Assembly (NCBI RefSeq): GCF_001625195.1 | Contig: NC_054390.1 | Location: 2,132,027-2,196,026, forward strand | Direction: 5' to 3' | DNA: 64,000 nt | From: Drechmeria coniospora | Lineage: Eukaryota > Ascomycota > Sordariomycetes > Hypocreales > Ophiocordycipitaceae | Shown here: positions 34,600 through 46,399 of the stretch, in pieces | Position numbering within the stretch: position 1 is the first letter of the stretch | How the letters are laid out: every line of letters begins with the position of its first letter | Translations under genes and position numbers: made by a program | The notes under the pieces: generated by a model | The model's input: the letters and a program-made list of their open reading frames with translations, nothing else | Database searches by the model: none | Told to the model about the DNA's origin: nothing

Positions 34600-36110
34600 A
34601 GTAAGTACGCTACCCCATTTTTGCTCGTAGTCTGCTAGTGCTTTGGTCTCCTGTAGATTTTCCAGCGGTTCCTACGTAGGTTGGTTATGCCCGGCCTATT
34701 TGACTAGGATATTGTAGCGCTTACCTTACCCTCTTGCGTTCTTTGCGGCTAAGATTTCCTCTACAATATACTCTTCCTGCGGTATGCCGTCCTCGTCCTC
34801 TACCAAGAGCGGCCCTAGCTCTGTATTCGTTAAGGCTTGACTAGGTAGCGGATCCGTTGCGGCCCGCTCTACTAGGTCTACGTAAAAGGTAGGGTGCGTG
34901 CCTCGGGGGACATCTAGCGTAACAGTTAGGGGGGTCGGTACGGCTACGACCGTATACTTAGCTGTTACCTAGTCTAGCTTCTTGGATAGGCGTAGAGACT
35001 TTATATAGCATAGACTTAGCTATACCTTATCCCCTACCTGGAAACGCTCCGCTGGGCGCCGGTGGGAGTTTGATTCTTCCTCTAAGCGTTGCTATGCAAA
35101 TATAATTGCCGCCTGGGCCAGCTCGGTGCCTTCGCGCAGGCACTGTGCGAACGCTACTGCTTGCCCTTTACCCGTAGTTGCGCTTAGGGTGGGAGCTTCC
35201 ACCCGTTGTACTGCATTAACTTCGTATCCTAATAGGAGACTGTTCGGGCTTATGCCGGTAACGGAAGAGTCCCTACCATTTAGCGCTAGCTAGCATACCG
35301 CTAGATAGTCCGGCCAGTTAAATTGGTCGAACGCTATAAAGGTGCGTAGGATTGCTTGAACTTCTTGGTTCGCTCGTTCCGTGCCTCCGTCTGACTGCGG
35401 GTGATATGCTGTAGACAGCCGCTGTTCGATCCCGACAATACGGTATAACGTTGCCCAGAACTGGCCGACCCAGTCTGATCCTCGGTCGGATATAATGTAT
35501 TCCGGGAACCTACGGAAACGCTACTAGTACTCCTTGAACCGTTCGGCATACGCTTCTGCCGTTATAGACGTTATAGCTTCCAGCTGTACGTACTTGGACA
35601 GCCTGTCTGTAAGTACCATTATGTACTGTAGCGCTTGTTCGTCTTGTGCGGGTAGCTCCGTTATAAAGTCTACGGAGATCTGTTTCCAATATCTATCCGG
35701 CGGCTTAATTTGCCGCAGTAGGCCCTGGCGGTGCTGCCTACTCTTGTAGCTGCGGTAGCAGTAGTAGTTCCGTATAAATCGCCCTACCGCTGCCGATATG
35801 TAATCCCAGTAGTAATTCCTCTTTAGCGCTGCGAATGTAGTATTTCGTCCTGGGTGCCCCGAGATAGGGGAGTTATGGACTTGGTAGATAACGCGTGTAG
35901 TTAGCGGTTCCTACGATAGTAGCCACAGGCGCCCTCGGAACTATAGCGCACCGTGCGCGTTAATAGTGCAGTCGGCTACCTGTTCCCGCGTATCTGCTTC
36001 GTCCGGGAACTTGCGGTCTCCGCAACGTATAGTATCTAGGCGTACTGTATACGTCTAGTCCTTAATGACTGCCTGGTCCTATAGCTCCTGCAAGCTAGTA
36101 TCGTGGAATA
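34600..36110 (-). pseudogene. Integrase with C-terminal chromodomain (chromovirus A)
   Basis: The minus strand reads an integrase zinc-binding region (about 35690-35900, with ISGHPGRNTTFAALK), the catalytic core (KQISVDFITELP near 35670; AYHPQSDGGTERANQE near 35400) and a C-terminal domain. The end is a chromodomain at 34624-34790: EYIVEEILAAKNARG, then a KYxVKWxGY-like strand read here as RYNILVK, then NQPTWEPLENLQ (some Trp/Gln codons now stops). Chromodomains of this type bind modified histone H3 and steer insertion to heterochromatin (established for MAGGY and other chromoviruses). Several TAG/TGA codons interrupt the frame. Confidence 0.88.
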
Positions 36111-36199
36111 GCCGTAATCCTAGTAGTAGGTTGCTAGGCGGTTGCTCTACGGGCGCGCTGCGGGTGCTCGGCGAACTTCCGAAATTGCTGATTGATACA

Positions 36200-37660
36200 G
36201 GTTGTAATACTTATATAGTTCGGGGTTAGTGCTCTACGTCCTGCTGCCTGCGTAATAGTGCATCTGGCCGTTGCGCTTGAGATCCCGGCCTGTACTGTAA
36301 ATAAAAGTTAAACTGCAAGAGCTTCTCAGCCTACCGTACCTAGCGCTCCGAGATTTCCCGCGGTCGGGTAAAGTATTTTAGGTTCTTGTAGTCGGTTAGA
36401 ACCGTAAACGGTGCGGATACCCCTTGCAGGTCTGCCTGCTATGCCTTAAGGCAGCGCACTACTGCCAAGAGCTCCTTATTGTGGATTGTATAATTGCGCT
36501 CTACGGCCGTTAATTTTGCCGAATAGTATGCGACCGGGCGCAGGATGCCTTTCTCGTCTACCTATAATAGGTATCCTCCTAAAGCCGTACCGGAACAATC
36601 TGCCTCTACAAACGTTGGTCTCTCTGCATCCTATTGTGCCAGGATCGGGTGCGATATAAATAGTCGCTTTAGTTCTTCGAACGCATTATCCTCGTCGGTA
36701 GTCCAGCGGAACGGCTACCCCTTGCAAGTAAGCTGGGATAGGGGCGCTATTAATTCCGCGAACTAGGGGATAAATTCCCGGTAGAAGTTAGTAAACCCCA
36801 AGAAACTATATACCCCTCGGATAGTCCTTAGTGCCTCCCAGTTGCGGATAGCGGCTATCTTTGCCGGGTCGGTCCGGATTTCTACTCCTGCCTGAATAAT
36901 ATAGCCCAGGTACTTAACTTCCTTAACTGCAAAGGCGCACTTATCTAGGTCCAAGTATAGACCTGCTTTACGTAGGCGTTAAAGTACCCCTTTTACCTTC
37001 CGAATATAGTCCGCCTTGGAGCCGCTTGTGTACACTAAGATATCGTCCAGAAAGGCCGTTACGAAGTTACTTAAATTAGTTCCGAGTACCCCGTTGATAT
37101 AACGCTAGAATGTTGCGGGAGCGCCTGTAAGTCCGAACGGGCAGACCAGCTATTCAAATAAGCCGAAGCGGGTGCGGAATACCGTAAGGTGCTCGCTACC
37201 GGGCGCAATACGGATCTTATGGAAGGCCGCCCGTATATTGAGTTTCGTAAACCAGCGGGATCCTGATAGGGAGCGCAACGTTTCCTTTATTAGCGGTAGG
37301 GGATACCTATCCTGTATTGTAATCTTATTTAGTGCGCGGTAATTTACGCAAAGGCGCTAACCCCCCCCCGGTTTCTTGGTTAGGAGGATCGGTACCGCTA
37401 CCGCTAAGGAGCTAGTACGTATCTACCCTTTGTCCAACAATTCGGTAATCTGCTGTCGTACCTCTAACAACTGGTCCTGTAGTATATTGTACAATAGTCC
37501 CTACGGCAGCTCTGGGGGTTCCCCGTTGGGCCCGGTTCGCAGCTTAATGTGGTGGTCCCTTAGTCCCCGGTGTGGAGGAAGGCCGGAGGCCTACGCCTTA
37601 TCGAATAAGTCGGCAAACTCCTTTAGGTAGGCGGGCAGGTGTCCCTCCGTCCCGCTGGGC
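36200..37660 (-). pseudogene. Reverse transcriptase / RNase H (chromovirus A)
   Basis: The catalytic LDDILVYT is encoded at 37027-37050 on the minus strand, followed by the connection stretch DLDKCAFAVKEVKYLGYI and FLGFTNFYREFIP (36954-36763 is fully open). RNase H-like sequence follows to about 36.2 kb. The frame is in phase with the upstream protease (38208 and 36954 differ by 418 codons). Stops are mainly TAG. The catalytic Asp pair is intact. Confidence 0.9.
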
Positions 37661-37677
37661 TTGGGGCTCGGTACTAC

Positions 37678-38208
37678 TTAGCGGAGTGCTGCCGAGATCT
37701 CTATTAAGTTGGTAACTACCGCTTGGCTCTTCGGTTCGGCCATAACAGACGAAACAGTTGCAATCTCGAGGTTGTAGCTGCCGCGCTGCGGCCGCGCATC
37801 TGCTGCTTGTACCACCTGGCCCCCTGCCGCTCTAATTGTAAGGCGGCGTTCGGCTGCGTGCAGGTCGATACCGCGGTGTTCCATCCACAGTAGGCCCAGT
37901 ATTGCATCTCGGCTAAGGCCTGGCACTACGTATAGTACCGCTGGAGACTCCCAGCCGTCTATATCGAGCGCAACTCGTACTATATGCGAGATATATAGAT
38001 GTACCTCCGTTGGGCCGCCCCGGCGGCGTATTACTGCTACGGCTGTCTTTAACCGGCGCCGTACCGGTAGTGGAATAAGCTTAAGGCGCAGACTTTGGGC
38101 CGTACGTTCGCTGATTGCGCTATAACAATCGCAACCGCAATCGATTTGAACGTCTAAGAAACGGGTAGAATTTACAAGCGTTGGGATAAGGAATGGCGGC
38201 CTGTCCAA
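37678..38208 (-). pseudogene. Retroviral-type aspartic protease domain (chromovirus A)
   Basis: Open frame of 176 codons with the active-site loop VQIDCGCDCYSAIS (Asp-Cys-Gly in place of Asp-Ser/Thr-Gly) and a second conserved segment VPGLSRDAILGLLWMEHRGI. It lies between gag and reverse transcriptase, as in Ty3/gypsy elements. The frame differs from gag, so a ribosomal frameshift was probably used to make Gag-Pol. It is part of the interrupted pol, so marked as pseudogene although this domain is itself unbroken. Confidence 0.85.
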
Positions 38209-38289
38209 TTGCGCCTCGATATCCTAAAATTGCTTCCTCTAACGCTTAGTCCTCCCGCTTTGGTCCTTGTCTATACTGTCTTACCCCTG

Positions 38290-39422
38290 CGCGAGACTTA
38301 GCTCGGGGGCGCTTCGTTTTCCGAGAACTGGTCTAAGGATTCCTCCTGTACGTTCTCCCTCTCTGTATTTACCCGATAAATAGATAGATTTTGTACCGGT
38401 CGCGCCGCGGGCCGCATTTTGCAGTCTTTAATAAAGTGCTGCTTGGATCCGCAGCGTAAATAAGCGCCCTCCTCCTTACGCGCATCAATTGTACTGCGGG
38501 GGACCTAAGTTGCACGCTAGCTTAACGACTGCCCTAGGCTGGTCCTTGTTCCTTGGGTTACTGGGCGACGGCGCCCTACAGTTGCTGCGTTAATGCCCGT
38601 TATCCGTACGTTACCGTCCTCGTCCGTTATGGGTTTTGTCGGGGCTATTGCGCGGCCGTAGCGGTTCCGGTATTTCTCCTCCAAGCGGTACGATTCAATG
38701 TCTACCGCAATGCTACGGTAAATATTAACGGCCGCCTTGTAACTATCTCGTGGGATATTGCGCCCAATACTGCTATCCCGTATGGTCTTATTGAGCGCGC
38801 GACGCAGCTTAACGAGTTTAATTTCGTCGGGCCAATTTATTCCCCCAGCTAATGCTAGCTTTTGTTCGAAGCGTACGTAGAATGAGGTAAATGCCTTATT
38901 GCTTGCTTGCTCTAGTTGTTCGAGCTCGGTCTGCGCTATCTCTATCCGATGAGGGTTGGCGAAAACGGATTCGAGGTAAGCCAAGAATTGTAACGGGTTG
39001 TACTGGTACGACGGCCCTGCTTCGAAGAAGGCTGTAACGCGGGACTGAATCTTAGGCGCTAAGCACTGCCAGACGAACATCCACTGGTCCTTGTCGGTAC
39101 CGATAAACTTACGGTCGGTAACTAGCTTGTGGGCCATAAGTATCTTCCAGGCTGTAAACGTAGTCTTATCTCCATCGTATGGTGCCCCTGTTGGTATTGG
39201 TTTACGTCGGACTTAGGGAAGTATTGCTGGGCCATTAACAGTTAAGGGGGTCCGTACCGATCCCGACGTAGTACCGGGCTGCGCCTCCCGGGACGCTTGG
39301 TGCTGCATTACCGTAGCGATTTGCTGGCGTAACTGCTGGATTTCTGTAAACCAGTCGGGTGGTAGTTGGCTAGCGGTAGCATTTTGTTCGCTAGGTAGTG
39401 CGTTGTTGTCCTGTTGATCCAT
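38290..39422 (-). pseudogene. gag (chromovirus A)
   Basis: Starts at ATG 39422 (MDQQDNNALPSEQN), passes a coiled-coil-like segment (IQQLRQQIATVMQHQ), one in-frame TAA at 39213-39215 (former CAA), then a capsid-like region open to 38517 (KLVTDRKFIGTDKDQWMFVW onwards). After a TAG at 38517 the same frame continues into a zinc knuckle read YLRCGSKQHFIKDC near 38440-38465. The first Cys of a CCHC knuckle appears replaced by Tyr, a TGT-to-TAT transition. Confidence 0.85.
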
Positions 39423-39475
39423 TGTTCAATAGTCTGCGGCCTACTGCTTGCCGTAACGAAGGGAGGTTTCTTAAA

Positions 39476-39676
39476 TGTTATGGAGTTACTAGTACTACCA
39501 GTATCTAGTGGTCGGAAATAGTTGTTAAGAAACCTACGGAACACTAACTTAAGGTACGAGGCATTGGAGTACTTATACTCCAATGCCTGCTTAGTTATAG
39601 GATACAAGTTACGTGCGGTAGCGCGTGGCTCTATCCTAGGACATAGCTCTATTAGGCAAAGCCTAATATTATAACA
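39476..39676 (-). repeat. 5' LTR of chromovirus A copy 2
   Basis: 201 bp, TGTTATGGAGTTAC to CCTAATATTATAACA on the plus strand. It is the element's 5' LTR because gag begins 54 bp inside it on the minus strand. Confidence 0.95.
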
Positions 39677-39806
39677 ATGTTTATTAAAAGACTTGAAGGA
39701 GGGAAAACTACTTAATAACTAGGGCTTCTAGTTGTGTGCGTTCCTCCTAGTGGGTCCCTTAGTTCTCTCCGTTCTCCTATATTGGGCTAAGCCCGATACT
39801 ATAACA

Positions 39807-40322
39807 GTATTTAAGAAAGCTCTCTTAGTTTAATTATATAGTCCCTTTTATACTCTAGTAGTCTTGTGCCTTGTTACGAAAACTACACTCTCTATAATAG
39901 GCGGGCTAGTTCGAAGACAGTTAGGTACCTAGGTAAGTAAGTAAGCCTTCTTTTAGAAATCGAGTAGTATTTAAGGCTAAAGCTCGACTCCTTTTAAGCT
40001 TTCGTGCTTACACTCCATTTGTAGCCGGGACGTACCCTACTCCTAGGGCTACCCCACCTTCCTATCTACCCGAGCTTTACCCGTACGCCTAGCCTTATAC
40101 TCCCAGTACTATACTAGTCTTCTAATAGTAACACTCTGAGTATAATAAGAGAAAATAATAAACAAAAAGAAAAGAACTAAAAAGAAAAAAAATCAAATGA
40201 TTAATTAATATACTAAGTTAGCTCTTAAAGAATTAAAGCAGTAGTTATTTTAAGTAAGCCTTAGCCAATAAACGTAACTGCTTGTATTTATAATACTAGC
40301 TACTTGAAACTTATTGAGCTAT
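39807..40322. other. Spacer between two chromovirus insertions
   Basis: About 500 bp of moderately AT-rich sequence without an ORF of note. It begins with the GTATT duplication of the interrupted solo LTR and ends with GCTAT, the duplication of element B. It may be older repeat sequence; I recognise nothing in it. Confidence 0.4.
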
Positions 40323-40493
40323 TGTTACGGAGTCGCTAGGCAACTGCTCTAGGACTCTTAATGATATTTATTAAAAGACTTAAAGGAGGGAAAACTACCT
40401 AACAACTAGGGCTTTTAGTTATATACGTTCCTCTTAGTGGGTCCCTTAGTTCCCTTTGTTCTCCTATATTGGGCTAAGCCCAATACTATAATA
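40323..40493 (-). repeat. 3' LTR of chromovirus B
   Basis: 171 bp from TGTTACGGAGTCGC to CAATACTATAATA; the terminal CA has become TA. It aligns with the right LTR with transition differences. Confidence 0.92.
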
Positions 40494-41049
40494 TACCGTC
40501 TCGCTCTACTTATTCAAAGTAAAGTCTAGCTATAGCCGTAGCTAAACCGCCCTTCCTAAGGCTAGTTTTCCCAATCCGTAGCTCCCCCGAATTTTTTTTT
40601 TTTTTTTTTCGGGTATTCGTTGGGTACTTAGCGTATGCAGTCTCCTCCCTATATCGTCCCCTATTTAGGGTTTACTAGTTACCTAGGGTAACTAATTCTA
40701 CCCCGTTCTATCCCCTCCTTAGGTATTTACTGGGTACTTGCCGGGTACCTAAAGCGCCTAGCGTTACCTTACTTTTCCCCCTTACTACTCCCTCTATATT
40801 GCCTTTTCCGTTCCCGTTTTATTACGCTTTTTGTTCCTTTTTCCTTTAACTATTATACCTACTTATTTTTTAGCTTCTTACCGTACGATTGTTATTAACT
40901 CCTTTACTACTTTCTGTTGCACTTGCTCCCCTATTGCTATTGTTCCTCCCCTGTAAGGTAGGTTACTGCTTTCTTGTTGGGGCCGTTCCGTATATCCTTC
41001 GGGCCGTTAGCTAATAAGCTAGTAACAATAGGAACTATTAATCTTACTC

Positions 41050-42063
41050 TTGCTACTGTTGCTCCTCCCTTATAGAGGACTTATTTACCTTTTTGTTACT
41101 GCTGCTGCTGCTATTATATCTACTGCTATAGGTACTCCTCCCCCCCCTCCCGGATGCGGTTCGGGCCCTTATTATAGCTACTATACCGATAAGTCGGACT
41201 ACCGTTACGCCCTAGGCAAATACCTAGTAGAGGGTAACTCCTCCGATAAGGAGTTCGTACCTCTAGAGGAGGTATATAGAATGTACCTCCCTTGCGTTAA
41301 TTGCCTTATTACTAGCGGCCGTAACAACTACGTACCGGGCCGTAGTACTAGCTACCGTATATACGTATACGCGTATGCTAAATGCGTTTAGGTACTGTAT
41401 TTGTTTACCGCGCGCCCTTAACTGTATTGCGCCCTGCGCGACCTTTGTGCTTGCGCTTAGCGTAACGTTTATATCCTGGTCGAGGCCCGCCCTAAGGTCG
41501 GGGCCGTACCGGGCGCTTGCGCCGTCCTATCGCTTGAGTTTCTGGCCCTAGGCCGGGTTTAGGCTTGCACCCTAGCTCTGGCCGAGATAGAGCCTGCTCC
41601 CGTACGCCCCGCCTATACCCTTGCCCCCGTACCGGGTATTATCTCTCCCCCCGCCGCCGCTAATAACAATAACGACCCGAACCGTACCCTTATCCTTACC
41701 GCTAATGCCTTAACCCCAACTCAAGCGGGTAGCCGTTCTAGCGCTATACTAAGTATATAGCTTAGCGTATTTGCCTAGGGTATAGCTTGGGCCCTAACGG
41801 GCATCTAGAGTAACGTACGCGGCCTTACCCGCTGTTAGTAGGCGCAGGAGGGCGTTAGTACTAAGTTAGTAGCTACTTTGGCCGAGATGCGCTGTAATAT
41901 TTGTAAGTTGCGTAAGTCTTGCGCTAGTAGTTCCCCCTTAGTGCGTTATTCTGCCCCCTCTACTCCCTGCGTTACCTATAATTGCAGTAGGTTGCGCTTA
42001 TCCCGCATAGCCGACGCAACTCTATTATACCGCCCTATTGCCTCCGCCCCTTATATCGCCTAA
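41050..42063 (+). pseudogene. Antisense accessory ORF of chromovirus B
   Basis: One plus-strand frame (338 codons) with all interruptions TAG or TAA, open for 113 codons at the start and 61 at the end. It is homologous in order to 33301-34395 of family A: a hydrophobic/Ala leader, a Pro run (PPPPPGCGSG), YYTDKSDYRYALGKYLVEGN leading to SSDKEFVP, then a cysteine cluster at 41293-41385. Spacing there is CX2CX8(C)X7(C)X2(C)X6C if three Tyr codons (TAC) are read as mutated TGC, the same lattice as family A. A helical C-terminal region (STKLVATLAEMRCNICKLRK) follows. The function is not recognised. Confidence 0.55.
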
Positions 42064-42349
42064 GTCGCCTAGCGCCTTTGTTTTATACCCCTGCCCCCGC
42101 CCCCCTTAGTTACGTCCTACCCCCGCCTAAGTACTACAATAGATAGTTTCGAGACCCTCCCTAAGGAGGATACCAAGGAGGATAAGAGTAAGGAGGATAC
42201 AGAGACTAATAAGTCTAAGTAGTACGGCTAGCGTATATCCGTAGTAGTAGTATTAGGTCGGGCCCTTATTGGGGGCGCTCTAGGGCCGATTTTTTCCTTC
42301 GGTATAGTTAAAATTTTATATTTCGTTTTGCGGCTTACCCGCGCTCCGC

Positions 42350-44100
42350 CGTTCGTATAGAGATCTCCCTATTACTATATAAATTCCTCTAGGGCTTCCG
42401 TTTATACTAAAGCCTCTATTAGTTCCTAGGTTAGTTATTCGTAACCTAGCTATTTTATAAGGGTATTGCATTATCCCCCTTAGCCTTAGGCCCCCCTTGT
42501 AGTAAGGATGCGTTTAACTTAGTATTCCTTTTGTAAGGTACTGTCCTTGTCTTAGATTAGTAGTAGGCCTAGCTCCGAATTCTATACTACCTAACTAGGC
42601 AAGGGGTCGTTTACTACCCTTTCGATAAGGTCTATATAGAAGGTAGGGTATAAGCCCTAAGGAATATTTAGTATTACTATAAGTAGTATTAGTACTACTA
42701 GTACCGTAAACTTAGAAGCAACCTAGTCTAGCTTTCTGTATAGCCTATTGGTTTTAATATATCTAAGGCTAAGCTAGACCTTATTACTTACCTAGAACTT
42801 TTCTGCTAGGCGACCTAAAACTACTACCGACTTATATAAGCGTTGTTATATAAAGGCAATAGCTGCTTATATAATTTCTATTCCTTCCCTTAAGTATTAT
42901 AGGAAAGTAATAGCCCTCCCTTTTGGTATTATTACGCTTACCTAGTTGTCCTTTACCCTTAGTATTATACCGATTTTATAGCCTAACAATAGCTTGTTTG
43001 GGCTAACTCCTATAACTAAAGACTCCTTATTATTTAGGGCCAGCTAGTAGGCAGCTAGGTAGGCTGGCTAGTCGAACTGCTTAAACGAGATTAGGATCCT
43101 TAGGGTAGCTTAAATTTCCTAATTTACCCTTTTAGTACCCCTATCCGTCTAGGGGTAGTATAAAGTTAATAGGAGTTACTTTATACTAATAAGGGAGTAT
43201 AGGGATGTCTAGAACTTACTAAGCTAGTTTAATCCCCAATCTATTATAATCTAGGCGGGAAAACCCCTAAATTGCTACTAATAGGTCTTAAACCGTTCCG
43301 TATAAGCCTTTGCGCTTATTGTAATTATTGCCTTAAGTTGGATAAATTTAGAGAGGCGGTCTATAATAACTATTAAGAATTAGGGGTCCTTATTGTTCTA
43401 TACTAGTAGGTTGGTTATAAAGTCGATCGATATCTACTTCCAGTAACGGTCTAGCGGGGGGATTAGCTATAGGAGTCCCTATCTCTATAGACGGCTCTTA
43501 TAGCTCCAGTAGTAGTAGTAATTCCGAATATACTATACTATATCCTATAATATACTATCCTAGTAGAAGTCCCGCTAAAGTACGCGGAATATTCCGTTAT
43601 AACTAGGGTAGCCCGATATAGGTAATTCGTATACCTATTGTATTATTTGCATTATTAGTAGTTCCCAGGCAGGTACCTATAGGCGTCCCCTATAGTATAT
43701 TGCGCTATAGGTACTAATAGTATAATTAGCCGTTTATTCTTTTATCTTTGCTTCTACTAGGAATTTCTACGCGCCTATTGCTACTGCTTATTGTTAAGCT
43801 TTATATATTGTATTGTTTTATAACGCTTAGTCCTATAATTCCTATAGGTAGGGTTCCGGGAAGAGCAGTTAGCCGGCTAGTATATCCTATAGAAATAGTA
43901 TCTCCCTCCCTATTGGTCCCTATACTACTAGGAGCAGTCCCTATACTGCTAGGAGCAGTTAGGATATATCGATAGCTCCCTATCCCCCTTCTATCTCTAG
44001 ACGGGCCCGGTCCGCCCCCGTATTTATAGCTATTATATCTTAGGCACTTAGTACTTTATAGCTAGCCCGAGCCCGGTCTATCCCTATATTCGCCCAATCT
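42350..44100 (-). pseudogene. Integrase with chromodomain (chromovirus B)
   Basis: The minus strand reads YLIKxLGYExPTxELIEALV with stops at former Trp/Gln codons near 42400-42470, a chromodomain. Upstream lies the integrase core with ISIDFITNLL (about 43430) and IVIIDRLSKFIQLKAI (about 43340-43390). Stops are many. Boundaries are approximate. Confidence 0.75.
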
Positions 44101-44199
44101 ATACCTATATTTATAATTACTGTATCCTAGGTGTCCTAGGCGTTAGGACCTTCTTATGCGGGTTAGCCTTTAGGCGCCTCCTGTAGTATAGAGATTAAT

Positions 44200-45600
44200 A
44201 TCGGCTAAAGTATTTATCCTAGGCGTAGTGTGTCCTCCTTGTCCTATTCCTAATGCAAGAGCGCATCCGGCCGTTGTACTTATAAGCCCGGTCTATACTA
44301 TAGCGAGTAATTAAAGTTTGTAAGGACTTTCGCCTATCGTACCTATCGTTCCGATATCTCCCGTAGTTTAGTAAAGTATTTAAGGTTCTTATAGTCCGTT
44401 AGAATAATAAATAGTTCTATAATGCCTTATAGGTCTACCGACTACGCCTTAAGATAGCTAATAATTACTAGAAGTTCCTTATTGTAAATTGTATAATTCC
44501 TTTCTACTAGTGTAAGTTTAGCTAAGTAGTAGGCTACTGGTCGTAGGACCCCCTTACTATTAATTTGCAAGAGGTATCTGCCTAGTACCTTACTTAAGCA
44601 ATTGGTCTTAATAAGAGTCTTCCTATCTAGGTCCTATTATACTAGGATTGGGTATAACGAAAAGGTACGCTTAAGGGATTAGAAGGCTATATTTTCTTCG
44701 GGTCCCTAGCGAAATAGTATACCCCTCCCTATAAGGGCTATAAGTAGTTTTGTAAGGCTTGCAAAATTAAGAATAAATTTACAGTAAAAGTTCGTAAAGC
44801 CTAGGAAGCTCCTAATCCCCCTTACCTTAGTAGGTAGTTGCTATTCTTAAATTACAGCAATTTTCGCTAGGTTAGGCCTAACCTTAATGCCTGCTTAAAT
44901 AATAAACCTAAGGTATTTAACTTTTGTTATTACGAATGTATATTTATTGAGATTTAGGTAAAGACCGGCTGCCCGGAGCCGCTTAAGGATTTCCCTAACC
45001 TTAGTAATATAGTCGGCCTTCGATCCGGAGGTATAGATTAGGATATTGTCTAAATAGGCTATAACTTACTCCCCTAATTTATCCTATAATACCCTGTTAA
45101 TATATCTTTAGAATAAAGCTAGTACTCCGGCTAGGCCGAAGGGACAGACTAACTATTCGAATAGACTAAATTGTATATAGAATACCGTAAGTAGTTTATC
45201 TCCTAGCGCTATATATAACTTATAGAATACTGCTTATATATTTAGTTTAGTAAACTAGCGTACCCCTAAGAGTAAGTAGAGTATTTCTTTAACTAATAGG
45301 AGTAGGTAACGGTCCTATTATATAATCTTATTTAGGGCCCGGTAGTCTATATATAGCCTTTATCCTTTGTTTTCTTTCTTAGTAAGTAGTATTAGTACTA
45401 CTACTACTAACGAGCTTACCTATATCTATTCCTTATCTAGTAGGTCTATAATCTGCTTACGGACTTTAAGTAGTTAGTCTTATAGTATATTATATAGTAG
45501 ACCCTAGGGTAGCTATAGTGTTTCTCCCTTATTGTTTTATTATAGTTGGATATAGTAGTCTTAGGAGCCCCGGTATAGTAGTAGGCCTAAGGCCTATTCC
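44200..45600 (-). pseudogene. Reverse transcriptase / RNase H (chromovirus B)
   Basis: The minus strand encodes LDNILIYTSGSKADYITKV near 45010-45065, where the second catalytic Asp of LDD is now Asn (G-to-A), followed by KYLRFIIQAGIKV and RSFLGFTNFYCKFI (about 44770-44930). The catalytic substitution alone would inactivate it. Confidence 0.8.
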
Positions 45601-45749
45601 TTATCGAAAAGGTTAGTATAGTCCTAAAGGGCTACTAAAAGAGTAGGTAGGGCTATTATTATTATATTTATGCTTTTAGGTACTTATAGCGCTATTTCTT
45701 ATAGTTTTATTACTATTTCTTATAAGCTTATTACTACTAGTACTCCCTA

Positions 45750-46200
45750 TTGTTTCCGTAAAAAGGTTTATATTAGTATAAGGTATACCTCTTGGGATCT
45801 GTTGGGAGGGCGGATATTGTTTGCTTATACGATTTAGTTACCTACTGCTCCAATTGTAAGAGTTCGATCTATTGCGTTTAGGGTTACCTATCGGTATTCT
45901 ATCTATAGTAGGCTTAGTATAGTATCTCGACTTAGGCCTAGGATAACGTATAGTAGTACTAGGCTCTCCTAGCTATCTATATCGATTATCGTACGGACTA
46001 TATTAGTTATTGTAGGGTAGGTAAGGGTATTACCTATATTCCGCCGAGATATTATAATAGCCGTTTAGAGTAGCCGTTTTGTTAGGAGAGGGATAAGCTT
46101 AAGTTACAGGCGTTAGGCTATTCTTTCGCTAATAGCCCTATAGTAGTTATAGCCGCTATTAATTTAAATATTAAGGAACCTTATAGAATTTATAAGTATA
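45750..46200 (-). pseudogene. Aspartic protease domain (chromovirus B)
   Basis: GLSRDTILSLLWIEYR (about 45890-45945) matches the family-A GLSRDAILGLLWMEHR. The active-site loop near 46150-46175 reads INSGYNYYRAIS, so the catalytic Asp is now Asn by a single G-to-A change. Confidence 0.75.
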
Positions 46201-46399
46201 GCAATAAGAAAGGGTAGTTTATCTATCCTTAGTATAATCTTTTTAAACTTAGTCTCTTAATTCCCCTAGTTCCTTATAGTCTGCTTACCTATAAACCCTT
46301 AGTACCTTTAAGCGAGACTTAGCTCGAAGGCGCTTTATTTCCCTCCTCTTCCTTAGTCTTTAATTCCTTATAAATATATTCTTCCCCCTAAGCGGCCTA

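Larger units (their letters stand above)
32647..39676 (-). mobile_element. Chromovirus A, copy 2: complete GC-rich Ty3/gypsy element
   Basis: 7030 bp with 201-bp LTRs (32647-32847, 39476-39676) and a perfect 5-bp target duplication ATGTT (32642-32646 and 39677-39681). The element runs right to left: gag from ATG 39422, then protease, reverse transcriptase/RNase H, integrase and a chromodomain. A purine tract on the minus strand lies next to the 3' LTR. It is far less mutated than copy 1 and retains very high CpG, but in-frame TAG codons break gag and pol. Between the chromodomain and the 3' LTR it carries a plus-strand accessory ORF. It is the reference copy for reading the AT-rich relics. 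Confidence 0.96.
32601..39806 (-). repeat. Family-B solo LTR interrupted by chromovirus A
   Basis: The left part 32601-32646 starts TGTTAAGGAGTCAC; the right part 39677-39806 ends CCCGATACTATAACA. Joined after removing the 5-bp duplication, they make a 171-bp family-B LTR. It has its own target duplication GTATT (32596-32600 and 39807-39811). The LTR was therefore already solo, or part of a lost element, when the chromovirus A copy inserted. Confidence 0.93.

Noticed and set aside
38517..39137. Stand-alone 206-codon host gene
   Set aside because: It is the capsid part of the chromovirus A gag, in phase with the ATG at 39422 and the zinc knuckle beyond a TAG.
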